Below are positions 43,366 through 54,584 of a DNA stretch of 64,000 bases, piece after piece; the first letter of the stretch is position 1; each line of letters opens with the position of its first letter. This DNA comes from Nematopogon swammerdamellus (lineage: Eukaryota; Arthropoda; Insecta; Lepidoptera; Adelidae): NCBI GenBank assembly GCA_946902875.1, contig OX336351.1:3035761-3099760 (forward strand), read 5' to 3'. Position numbers and translations under genes: made by a program. Below the pieces are notes generated by a model. The model was not told the DNA's origin, did no database searches, and worked only from the letters and a program-made list of their open reading frames with translations.

Positions 43366-43689
43366 GCAAAAACTGAACACTTATTATAATCTCGTCCTGT
43401 CCGTCCATATGTCACAGCCAGTTTACTCGGAGACTATTTGGCACTATACATATAGATGAAATTTGGAAGGAAGGTGTAATTCTATGAAACGCTATACAAT
43501 CCTGCGGTGAATTTAGGAAAAAAAAAACCACAGTTGCACTCCGGGAGTGCCGGCAGAAGTGAAAACAACACCTTAACATTGCTTAAAAAAAAAAAAGATT
43601 ATTGGAAAAAAAAATAAAAAAAAAATTTAAAAGAAAAAATTAAAAAACAAATTAACGGAAAAAAAATACTTAAAAAAAAGTTTAATTTA

Positions 43690-43950
43690 GTAGGACGGAC
43701 AGACATGCATTTGTTACGGAACCCTACATTCATTTTGCAGAACTTAGTAGAATGGGCAGACATAAACGTGTTACGGAACCCTACTTTTATTATAAAATAA
43801 CCGTCGGAGGACCTTGGTTGAAAATTGTAAAATTTAGTAAAACGGACAGACATGCATTTGTTACGGAACCCTACATTCATTTTGAAATAAATGTTAAATT
43901 TAGTAGAACGGACAGACATGCATTTGAACCCTACATTCATTTTGCAGAAC
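43690..43950 (+). repeat. Four diverged copies of a short repeat beside the satellite
   Basis: GGACAGACATGCATTTGTTACGG with CCCTACATTCATTTT recurs at about 43694, 43751, 43840 and 43906. CGGAACCCTA resembles the end of the GTCY family, so these may be fragments of a related element. Confidence 0.7.
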
Positions 43951-43972
43951 TTTGAGATGTCATGTATTGAGC

Positions 43973-46352
43973 GTTGTCATAGCAACGATATATTGTTATC
44001 TGACGCGATTGTCATAGCAACTATAGATTGTTATCTGACGCCGTTGTCATAGCAACGTCAGATTGTTATCTGACGCGGTTGTCATAGCAACGATAGATTG
44101 TTATCTGACGCGATTGTCATAGCAACTATAGATTGTTATCTGACGCGGTTGTCATAGCAACGTCAGATTGTTATCTGACGCGGTTGTCATAGCAACGATA
44201 GATTGTTATCTGACGCGATTGTCATAGCAACTATAGATTGTTATCTGACGCGGTTGTCATAGCAACGTCAGATTGTTATCTGACGCGGTTGTCATAGCAA
44301 CTATAGATTGTTATCTGACGCGGTTGTCATAGCAACTATAGATTGTTATCTGACGCGGTTGTCATAGCAACTATAGATTGTTATCTGACGCGGTTGTCAT
44401 AGCAACTATAGATTGTTATCTGACGCGGTTGTCATAGCAACGTCAGATTGTTATCTGACGCGGTTGTCATAGCAACTATAGATTGTTATCTGACGCGATT
44501 GTCATAGCAACTATAGATTGTTATCTGACGCGGTTGTCATAGCAACGTCAGATTGTTATCTGACGCGGTTGTCATAGCAACTATAGATTGTTATCTGACG
44601 CGATTGTCATAGCAACGTCAGATTGTTATCTGACGCGGTTGTCATAGCAACGATAGATTGTTATCTGACGCGGTTGTCATAGCAACTATAGATTGTTATC
44701 TGACGCGATTGTCATAGCAACTATAGATTGTTATCTGACGCGGTTGTCATAGCAACGTCAGATTGTTATCTGACGCGGTTGTCATAGCAACTATAGATTG
44801 TTATCTGACGCGATTGTCATAGCAACTATAGATTGTTATCTGACGCGGTTGTCATAGCAACGATAGATTGTTATCTGACGCGGTTGTCATAGCAACTATA
44901 GATTGTTATCTGACGCGGTTGTCATAGCAACTATAGATTGTTATCTGACGCGGTTGTCATAGCAACTATAGATTGTTATCTGACGCGGTTGTCATAGCAA
45001 CTATAGATTGTTATCTGACGCGGTTGTCATAGCAACTATAGATTGTTATCTGACGCGGTTGTCATAGCAACGTCAGATTGTTATCTGACGCGGTTGTCAT
45101 AGCAACTATAGATTGTTATCTGACGCGATTGTCATAGCAACTATAGATTGTTATCTGACGCGGTTGTCATAGCAACGTCAGATTGTTATCTGACGCGGTT
45201 GTCATAGCAACTATAGATTGTTATCTGACGCGATTGTCATAGCAACTATAGATTGTTATCTGACGCGGTTGTCATAGCAACTATAGATTGTTATCTGACG
45301 CGGTTGTCATAGCAACGTCAGATTGTTATCTGACGCGGTTGTCATAGCAACGATAGATTGTTATCTGACGCGGTTGTCATAGCAACTATAGATTGTTATC
45401 TGACGCGATTGTCATAGCAACTATAGATTGTTATCTGACGCGGTTGTCATAGCAACGTCAGATTGTTATCTGACGCGGTTGTCATAGCAACTATAGATTG
45501 TTATCTGACGCGATTGTCATAGCAACTATAGATTGTTATCTGACGCGGTTGTCATAGCAACGATAGATTGTTATCTGACGCGGTTGTCATAGCAACTATA
45601 GATTGTTATCTGACGCGGTTGTCATAGCAACTATAGATTGTTATCTGACGCGGTTGTCATAGCAACTATAGATTGTTATCTGACGCGGTTGTCATAGCAA
45701 CTATAGATTGTTATCTGACGCGGTTGTCATAGCAACGTCAGATTGTTATCTGACGCGGTTGTCATAGCAACGTCAGATTGTTATCTGACGCGGTTGTCAT
45801 AGCAACGATAGATTGTTATCTGACGCGGTTGTCATAGCAACTATAGATTGTTATCTGACGCGATTGTCATAGCAACTATAGATTGTTATCTGACGCGGTT
45901 GTCATAGCAACGTCAGATTGTTATCTGACGCGGTTGTCATAGCAACGATAGATTGTTATCTGACGCGATTGTCATAGCAACTATAGATTGTTATCTGACG
46001 CGGTTGTCATAGCAACTATAGATTGTTATCTGACGCGGTTGTCATAGCAACGATAGATTGTTATCTGACGCGGTTGTCATAGCAACTATAGATTGTTATC
46101 TGACGCGGTTGTCATAGCAACTATAGATTGTTATCTGACGCGGTTGTCATAGCAACTATAGATTGTTATCTGACGCGGTTGTCATAGCAACTATAGATTG
46201 TTATCTGACGCGGTTGTCATAGCAACTATAGATTGTTATCTGACGCGGTTGTCATAGCAACTATAGATTGTTATCTGACGCGGTTGTCATAGCAACTATA
46301 GATTGTTATCTGACGCGGTTGTCATAGCAACGATAGATTGTTATCTGACGCG
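43973..46352 (+). repeat. 35-bp satellite, 68 monomers, each with an X-box-like palindrome
   Basis: The array is exactly 68 x 35 bp without an internal length change by my count. A monomer is (G/A)TTGTCATAGCAAC, a four-base variable site (TATA, GATA or GTCA), then GATTGTTATCTGACGCG. The first 14 bases form a palindrome that fits RYYNYYATRRNRAC. Monomer types: TATA 43, GTCA 14, GATA 11; 15 monomers begin with A instead of G. The array begins after GAGC near 43972 and ends at GACGCG before CTGAAGCG. Confidence 0.97.
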
Positions 46353-47149
46353 CTGAAGCGAACATAGATTTTTTTCCCCATATAAAAAGTGCCAAGCGCC
46401 GCTAAAGAAGTTTTCACTTCAAAAATAGGAGTTGCAAAGCATACATGAAACCGAGGGACGAAAAAAAATCAATGCACATAAGCGTGTAGCGTATCGTTGG
46501 ATAGGTATTAATAATTAATACCTATCCAACGTAATTGAAACTTCTTTATGATTATTATAAATAAGTTTCAAAATGAGTTTTTGGTTTAAGTCAATATTTG
46601 CTGAGATTTCCGCTTCTAGAGTCGTTAAGAAGTGTATTTTTACAGTGTTCCGTCTGCTCTCGTCGCAAAATTACTGGCACGTTGTAAAATTCAAATTTAG
46701 AATGTTGAATAAAATTAAAAGAAAATAGGTCTGAGAGTTGAGACGTTGTTTTGTTTTTTCGCGAGAGCTGCCTTGCTGAAAAGTGTGTGAAAAATTAGAT
46801 TCTGGTGGCTTGTTTGTGTTTTGGTTTTTGGAGCCTACACCCAAAGAGCTATACATAATAAGTCATTGCCTACACCTAAAATATTATAAACTTTGTATTC
46901 TAAGCGTGAACGTTCTTCCCGACTTCTACAGTACCCTTTACTGTGCGTGGTCTGAAACGTGTCCGGTTTTTTTTTTTTAATTCCGCGTAAACGGGAAGTT
47001 CAAGTTTTCATGCTAATTAATTGAACCAAATGTAGTAAGCATTTAAAGCTAAACTTACAATATACATTAATTTATCTATAAAAAAGAAATTACATTATTT
47101 ACTACTAAAATTAGTTATTTTAATGTGAAAAAAAAACCTAATGAATGAG
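46353..47149. other. Right flank of the satellite, gene-free
   Basis: 46495-46531 is a perfect palindrome (18-bp arms CGTTGGATAGGTATTAAT, one-base centre). No gene is supported. Confidence 0.5.
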
Positions 47150-47290
47150 TGTACGGTGCTATTTGGTAAGCCTAGTAAGGTATGAAGTGAAGGGACCTAA
47201 TACAGTTTTACGTTGAACCCGAACTACGGTCAGCCTCCAACGGTCGAACGGTCACCCATCCAAGTACTGATCGCGCACAGATGTTCATAT
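47150..47290 (-). repeat. SINE fragment (5S/tRNA-headed group)
   Basis: On the - strand this contains GATCAGTACTTGGATGGGTG (5S-like) and the start of the body (CCCTTCACTTCATACCTTAC). Confidence 0.7.
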
Positions 47291-47784
47291 CATACCTTGT
47301 AGGATTATTTCATAACTGGTTTAATAAGAAATTTTGAAAATATATATCTTGATGATCTAGGTATGTTAGTGCTTACCTTAGGTCGTACTAGTTACCTAAG
47401 GCATTCCAATAATGATCATTACCTCAAGTACCTGCGAGCAATTATTCGGCATTCATAATTTCTTTTTTTTTTTTAATATGTATATGAAAAGGTTTTATTA
47501 TGTTTTTTTATTAAGGTCTATGAATTGATAGCTGCTCCGAACGCTTTACATCGCTGAATTGACTTGACATTTTATCATCGCATAAGGCATGTTCAAACAG
47601 AGGGCAAACCGAAAAAGAAATGAATGCGAATGGAAGCAGAAGGGAGCTTGTAATATTGGAAAATTATTTTATTTATATTATTGGTAATATTTAATAGTTC
47701 GTCGCTTATTACTAACTTAGTGCTCTCGTAGAATGAAATTAGGAAAAACAATTTTTTTCATCCTCAAATGAAATAAAGTTTAGT

Positions 47785-48160
47785 CAGCCTCAGAATGTTC
47801 GATTGGGTAAGATTGGACTTTGTATGGGCGACCGTTGTGGATGACCGTGGTTCGAATTCCACGTAAAAGGGTAATTCCCTACCCTTACCGTACTAAGGTG
47901 ATAAGGTTTCATACGACCGGGTTGGTAACACGGCATTGAAAAATACCCACCGTACCACCAGGGGTACGGCCAGGGGTATGGTGGGTCTGTCATGGAATTA
48001 AAGGTCGGCCGAAGCGGTTGTTTCCGACACTATCAAAGGGAAGCACTGGCATGACAACTAGAAGTTCACCAGATGTGATGGGTTGACATTACTGGTGTAT
48101 TAGGTTATGTGGGTTCGTAACAGGTACGATAAAAAACGGCCAACGGCACCACAAAAAAAA
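47785..48160 (+). repeat. SINE, diverged copy (5S/tRNA-headed group)
   Basis: Contains GACCGTGGTTCGAATTCCAC, ACCGGGTTGGTAACACGGCA and GGGAAGCACTGGCATGAC in consensus order, with an added GGGTACGG repeat in the middle. Confidence 0.7.
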
Positions 48161-48164
48161 ACTT

Positions 48165-48320
48165 ATTTCATGTATGGGATCCCTTAATTTTTTACTTTTT
48201 CTATTTTTTTTTATTTGCTATTATATACCTTCGCCATAATAGCACATAATCTGTGAAAATTTCAAGACGCTAGCTATTACGGTTCCAAAGATATAGCAGT
48301 AGGACAGAAATACAGAAAGA
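48165..48320 (-). repeat. GTCY-family partial copy
   Basis: Contains CGCCATAATAGCACATAATC and GCTAGCTATTACGGTTCCAA, the middle of the element, without the ends. Confidence 0.65.
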
Positions 48321-50748
48321 TTCTTTATTCTTTAATCTTTATTCATCATCCATTAGACAGTACACTGCACTCGGATTCGTTATATTTTATCATTTAACAT
48401 TTAGCATTTTGCAAGTTCGATTATCACAGAGAAGAAGAACTGGCAAGAAACATTGCTGGATACTTTTTTACGTATGATGTAGGCTTCCGTACTGAGTACG
48501 AAAACCTACATAAAAAGGTGCGCCAGTATTTGATTTTTTAATTATACATATAATATTAATTTATTCATGACGTATGAAAAACGCCTTGCACGAACCTCGT
48601 AGCTCTGTTTGGCGTGGTTTATACAATTACATAAGATCGCGCCTTCTGTTCGCTTTATGTTCGCGGTCTGTGTGACAAGCGCTTTAGAATATATCCGAGA
48701 CGAAGATGTTTCGAGAGGTTAATTGATTTTCTTTCAGAGACATTTGTGTGGGCCCTTACTGAATAACCTACGAAGTCAATGCACGGACATTCAGTTGAGA
48801 TGGTCTCTTGCGATATGGTCGGAAATTACTTTACGTAGGTACTTTTTTTGGTGATCAATATTTTTTGTGAGTTTTTGATTACTTGATACATCGACATTTA
48901 TCTATAGACTGGTTCTCGACCGACTGGTTATAAGATCATTTCACAAGAACCCCCCACCCCCCCCCCCCCCCCCCTCCCCCCAAGGGCGCACGCCCCAGTG
49001 GTGGGGACTTTTAGTATGTTTACCTCCTAACTAGTCAGAACAAAGTTCCGAAGGCAAACTTTCTGCTTTCAAGCTTTCCGGCTACACCCCTTATTAGAAC
49101 ACTCATTTACTGTACTACGCTATTAGGTACTAATAAAGAAACTAGTTTAAAAACGCAAAAACAACAAAATCAAAAAATACTTAAAAAAGGGGAAAGAAAA
49201 AAAGAAAGAAAGAAAGGAAAAAAGTGACGAGTGTGTTTTATAGTGAAAACCAAAAAATTAAACTAAATAAGTAAATAAAAAGTAAGATATTCTAAACAGT
49301 TAAGTTTCTAAACGGTAATATTATACTCTAAGTCTAAACAGTGTCTGTCGTTTGTTTGTTACCCTTTAAAAGTACTTTCGAAACCGCTTTCAAAACCAGA
49401 AATTTTACACTTTTCTTCTGCCCTCTGACGCGACGTTTTGACTGAGCGGATAAGCTAAAAATTTCATTCGAAAGCGCGAAGTCGCTAGTATAAAACAAAC
49501 GAATATTTAGCAAGTTTCATTAAAATACCCATAAAACTTTCCCACGAACGTTTCAATTCCAGCGCGTGTTTTGTTTTCGCTCAACTTCGCAAAGCGCGTC
49601 CGTTGAGCGGCTCTCTCTGTTCAACTCCTCTTCCCTACAGTCCGAACAGTTCAATTGTATGAACGGGCCATCGACACACGTCACGACACGTCACCACGTG
49701 TCGTCATTACAAAATATATGAAAGTCAGAGGCAAAGTTTTTTTTTTCAAATCTTGGCCATCAAGCGTGCAATACTGGAGCACTCCTACATACTTACAATT
49801 CAATAAGAAGTGCATAGCTATCATATCAATCACATTTAAAAATGTTGTCAGCCTACTGGTCATCAGTACAATTAAATCATTAAAAATAATTTTGAATTTT
49901 GAAAAACCTTCTAAAAACCGAAAACGGTTAATTTTGTGCGTGAGTTTCGGCCGAGAGACCAAAGCTTTGTATTCTGGGATATTTTGCACGTTCTGTCAAA
50001 AAAGCTGGAAAAAACATCTTTTATAATTTGATTTACTACTGGTGATCTACAAGAGTTCAGGCAGATGCTGTAGTGAATTTGATGTTTGCAAAGTTTGAAA
50101 TAATTTTTTCGTAAGAAAAAATTTCAACTTTGGTAGCCCATATTGCCCCACCTAGGCTTCATAGAAGGTTTTGTTTGAAGTATCGAATAAAGTTAAGCCT
50201 TTGTCTGTTCGTTGTCTCGATTATGCAGCGTTAACGACTAAAGCGCGAGAGGTGTTTGAAGTTTGCGTGTTTTCGCATTTTTCAAAACATGTCAACTTGA
50301 AGGACTGATTTTGGCCAGAAGGGATGGAATGACAAAATAAAAATGTATTACGTATTTGAAGTCGTCAGATGGATCTTTCGTCCTACATATTTAGAATTGT
50401 TGTACGTAGTCTGGTTGCTGAGTACTAAGCGTCGCAAAGTACAAAAAAAGTCTTTATTATTTTTTAGTCTCACCCCCTTTCCCGAGCCCAAAGACGTTTC
50501 ATCAAATTCACGTCAAAAAACAAAACTATGGCAGATCTCTTCTTTCGAATTCCTTGTTGCAATCCAATTGCGGTGTAGTTGTCGAGCTGTGGAAAGTTGT
50601 GTGTGCTCGGGACACAACGTGCTTCAGTGATGCCCGGCTTGGCTACACTGAATGGCGCCGAATTAGGAAAAGCAAAAGTAAATTATATTTGTCCTAATAA
50701 CAACAAAAGTCATGGAAAGTCGTAGGTACGTATAGCTAAATATAAAAA
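48321..50748. other. Gene-free 2.4 kb
   Basis: A poly-C run lies at 48952-48981. A 123-codon frame at 49655-50026 (+) and a 95-codon frame at 50343-50630 (+) have no features I recognise, and I do not call them genes. No dispersed repeat is obvious between 49100 and 50740, so it may be single-copy DNA. Confidence 0.45.
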
Positions 50749-51136
50749 CCAGCCAAGTGCGAGTCGAACTCGCGCACCGAGGGTTCCGTATCGCCATGTC
50801 ATGCTTAGCGCCACTCACGCCATCTATGGCGTGTTATGAAATGCTTCATATTAGTTAAAATGCTTCATACTCTATTCGGTAGATGGTGCGCGCGCATACA
50901 CTTTTTGGTTTCTTCTAATGGGAGCCCCGATAAATTTTTTACTTTTTCTTATTTTTATATATTTGTTGTTATATCGGCCATAATAAATAACACATATTTT
51001 TCAAAATTTCAACGGGCTACCTATTACGGTTCTAGAGATACAGCCCTCGGACAGACGGACGGTCGGACGGACGGACGGACAGACAGACGGACGGCGTAGG
51101 CTTAGTAATAAGGTCCCGTACCGGATACGGAACCCT
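50749..51136 (-). repeat. GTCY-family copy, full
   Basis: Starts CCAGCCAAGTGCGAGTCG and ends GGATACGGAACCCT. It has a (GGAC/AGAC)n block at 51050-51095. A LINE tail follows on the right. Confidence 0.88.
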
Positions 51137-51145
51137 AAAAATTAT

Positions 51146-51300
51146 ATAATTATGTATTTTATACTTTTTTTATAGAAAGCGCGACACGTGGCGCCGAGCC
51201 ACTTATAAGGTGTCTAACGACTCCTTCGGACATTCGGTCGTACGCGGGAATTGCGAATGCCATGCCGGCCTGACAGGTGCCTATGTACAATGCCTGCAAT
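51146..51300 (-). mobile_element. LINE 3' end fragment
   Basis: On the - strand this contains GGCATGGCATTCGCAATTCC and GGCTCGGCGCCACGTGTCGC, the 3' untranslated region of the LINE at 24344-27720. Confidence 0.82.
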
Positions 51301-51430
51301 ATAATTCAGTCACCTACACAATTTCTTTTTCGATTTCGATTCAAGCCAAAAGTTTGTCAAAAAAAATTGTTTTATCAAAATAACATTCCCCACTACACTG
51401 ATACAGAAGAATGATGCTCATGCATTGGAC

Positions 51431-51545
51431 CAGCGTTTTTCAAACTGTGGGTATCGACCCCTAGGAGGGTTAATCTTAGGGAGGTTACCGCCAAAGAGGT
51501 CGCATCGCAAGGGGCGGGCGAAAATATTCAATTTTATGAAAAAAA
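51431..51545. mobile_element. Possible hAT-type transposon end
   Basis: CAGCGTTTTTCAAACTGTGG followed by CGACCCCTAGGAGGGT resembles a common terminal sequence of hAT-type elements. No second end was found nearby. Confidence 0.45.
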
Positions 51546-51580
51546 AAAACAGTACAATTTACATCACATACTTATTTGAT

Positions 51581-51985
51581 AATATCTTTCCCCACTCCTA
51601 CAGATTCAGATTCAGATTCAGATATTTATTTCGCTATAAAGAACACACAACAATAACAATATTTCATTGAGACATAAGCATATTCAGTATGGTTCGTCAT
51701 AATTTTTTTTTGTCATGCCCCGTTCAGCAGTGCAATCTTTATGGAAGAACCGGGTAAGAAACCTTACAGAGTTTTTTTTTAAATATAACTTACATACATA
51801 TTAAGTTTTCATTATGTTAAATCTATCATACTATATTTAAGCAAGATAAAATCCACAGATCTTCAAATCGCGGGTTAATAGCCTTTCCCCAGCGACATTA
51901 GTCCACCTCCAAGCCGGACTGGGGTCAAATTGGCTGCACCTGAAGCTTCGACCTCGCGCACAGCCACCGAGTTCGGAAGCAATAA
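51581..51985 (+). mobile_element. LINE 3' end split by a (ATTCAG)n-tailed insert
   Basis: 51581-51602 and 51851-51985 together match 55725-55890, the C-terminus and 3' region of a further LINE type. Between them lie about 250 bp starting with (ATTCAG)n and ATATTTATTT, a retroposon 3' end in - orientation. Confidence 0.7.
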
Positions 51986-53169
51986 AAAAATTCCTATGGG
52001 TAATTGCTGCAATGCGATGCGACGACGCTTTTCATATATCGCCGCTGCTATGTGTAGCCTGAGTTATTAAAGCAAACAAGTTTCTTATAATTTGTTTTCG
52101 TTCCTTCTCATGCATAATCATTTCAGAGATTCGCTTGGATTCACTACTTAGGGACTCTTGAATACTGTCTGTATCTATTACACTATACCTAAGTATGTAT
52201 ACTGCCTAACTAACCATAATATGATTATTAATATATAAAAAAAATTAATGGCGACGCCGAAGGCGGAGCTGCGTATAGCCAAACCTCAAACAAAGTAACT
52301 AAGAACGATACCGAAGGCCGAGCTACGTTCAGGTAAACAATAAACCTTCTTGAAGAAAGTAAGTGACTAAGGCCAAGGCCAAAGGCCGAGCTTCGTTCGC
52401 GTGAACGATGTTATTTCTATCGAAGAAAGCAAGTCATTAAGGGCGAGTCCCGAGGGCGGGGGCTAGAGGGTTTATTGTTTACCGGAACTCAACCAGTAGT
52501 TTTCTTAACTTAAGGCCTTAAACAAGGTAAGCAAGCATTGTACTAATTCCACGGGTGCAAGAAAGATGACGACGGTGAAGATGATTCAGAAAACAGACGG
52601 ACAGACCAATAGACAGACGGACGGACACATAAAACTGAAGGCAAGTAGGTGAATAATTCTAAAATATCCGGTTCAATCGGTATTTGCTCGTATCGAAAAA
52701 TATCTGTGAAATTCTATACGCTTCGTCTACATCTCCCTCACATTCTGTTCTGAGAGAAAATATCGTACGACAAGAGAGGCCCCAAAGAAACATTCTGCAA
52801 TATTTTTCGAACACACCCTTGTAGGAAAATGATCCCGCCATAACACTCCGCACAAATTCAAATCTTGGAATAATTTCGAAAAAGTGAGCCGTGAACAGAG
52901 CTCAAATCACGCGGAAAATTCAAATTTCGAACAGTGGTACTCCGAGCGCAAGGCTGCCCCACTTTCCCGCTGCACGCGAGAGGGCGCTGCAGGCGGGTTT
53001 ACAAGAGAGAATATTTGAAATTCGAATGTAGCTGTTATCGGTTTTTTATTCGAACTGGAGTTGACACGTCAAGTTGAGTTGAGTTTTGAGAGCGGCCGAG
53101 GATATTTGAGTGACCTTGAGTGATTACTAGAGGTAATTTTTTTTTCGATCACTTGGATTCTTTTATGAC
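51986..53169. other. Gene-free stretch with diverged repeats
   Basis: At 52245-52460 three diverged units contain CCGAAGGCCGAGCTACGTTC-like sequence. GGTAAGCAAGCATTGTACTA at 52527 resembles GGTAAGCAAACACGGTGCAA at 33137. No gene is supported. Confidence 0.45.
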
Positions 53170-53460
53170 ATGTTTGGTTTGGCTACATCGCCTATAGTGT
53201 AATCGGATGTAAATGCAGAGTAATCGGCTCAGCTCAAATAAATTTCAGCTCAACACCGACCACTACGTTTAGCAAAGTAATCGAACAAGATAACTATCTA
53301 GCAGCAAGTAAGCCCAAAAACCCACCTGCTGCATGATGGAAGGACAGTGCCGAGGTGAGAGGTGGCTACCCTATCGCCCTTGAGCACAGCATCTTGTTCT
53401 TATCCCTTTTACCGCATGCACGGGGAGAGATGCAGTGGAGCTGGTATAAACATTCTTAAT
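53170..53460 (-). repeat. CTCTCCCCGTGC-family copy
   Basis: On the - strand this reads from CCACTGCATCTCTCCCCGTG through CCACCTCTCACCTCGGCACT to CGATTACACTATAGGCGATG, somewhat decayed. Confidence 0.75.
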
Positions 53461-53604
53461 TTACTTTAAACGCACGCACATATAATTTTATTTCATTGAG
53501 TTGGCTGCATTTAGCTTGTGTACCTGCTTTGAATCTAGTTTTTTATTCGACCTTTAATAGTTTTGAAACTTTAACGACGTGTTTTAGGGATATTACTACA
53601 CCCA

Positions 53605-53900
53605 ACACCCGCTGCTTCACCGTTCGGAACCGGTGTAAAACTGTAGGTCCCTTCCCTTGCCCCTTACTAGGTGGTAGGCTCAAATTGTAGCCGACTGGGT
53701 TGGTACCACCGTACTGGATGTAAGATGGCCGCAAGCAACCTCGGTTGTGTTCTCCTCTAGTCCAGTATAGCCAGCAATCCAGGGAAGTCTCCGGTATGGC
53801 ACCTACCTTCTCGGAGGTGATATTGGCTGGTTAGAGCATGTGCTTTGGCCCCTCCGACTCAGCCACCCATACCGGATTACATAAAAAAAAAAAAAAAACT
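53605..53900 (+). mobile_element. tRNA-headed SINE, body and tail
   Basis: Matches 39900-40175 closely, from GCTGCTTCACCGTTCGGAAC to CCCATACCGGATTACATAAA. The tRNA-like head is missing. Confidence 0.85.
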
Positions 53901-54584
53901 ACAAAATGAAACTAAAAAATTCAATCAACTCTATAATAATATGAAGATATACTCTTATTATTGCCAAAATTAAAAGAAGAAGAAGAAGAATAACTCTTAT
54001 TATTATACTCCAAATATTTCTTCACTGTCGGTGTCGGCTCTCATAATCGCCGTGGCCGGTGATGTCGACGTCGTCATCTTCGACTTCCTAAGCGGCTGAT
54101 ATTATTTCTGAAAATTAATCATATTAAGTTAAAACTATTGTATATTAAGGCTAAATCGACTTATATTAGGGCTTGTTGTTTCTTTATACATTTTTACAGA
54201 ACTAGGTACTGTAAATCTTGTACGATGGAACGGAAACCTTCGTGCGCGAGTCTGACTGGCACGTGGTAGGTTTTTTTTTGCATTTTAATTGGCCCCAAGT
54301 TGAAGATGAGAGAAACCCTTTAGGTACAAATTGGGATTTTTTGTATATATTAAAAACACCTATACAAACATAAAAAAACAGTAAAACAAAGGTTAGGTAT
54401 TTGTATTGAATGCAAAAAATCTCAAAGATTTTTGACGGACGGTCAGTCTGAGCTCGGCTAGCAGCTCACGGTTGCCCTGTTCGATCGGTGGCCTCCGCTT
54501 GATCACAGGTACCTATCCTCTCCCTTCGCCTCTTCCCGTACCCTCAGTACGAGCTCATCTAATAAACATTTTCTAGCAAGCTTT
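53901..54584. other. Gene-free stretch
   Basis: No gene is seen. 54236-54275 resembles the last part of a GTCY element. Confidence 0.4.

Noticed and set aside
43973..46352. CRISPR array
   Set aside because: The regular 35-bp period has no unique spacers and the setting is an insect genome; it is a satellite.
49655..50026. 123-codon frame on the + strand
   Set aside because: It is Lys/Phe/Ile-rich without recognisable domain, signal peptide or splice context; chance in AT-rich DNA is likelier.
50463..50640. Possible third CBM14 exon on the - strand
   Set aside because: One frame has a loosely similar FPQLDNY stretch, but the cysteines do not fit the pattern and splice sites are not evident.
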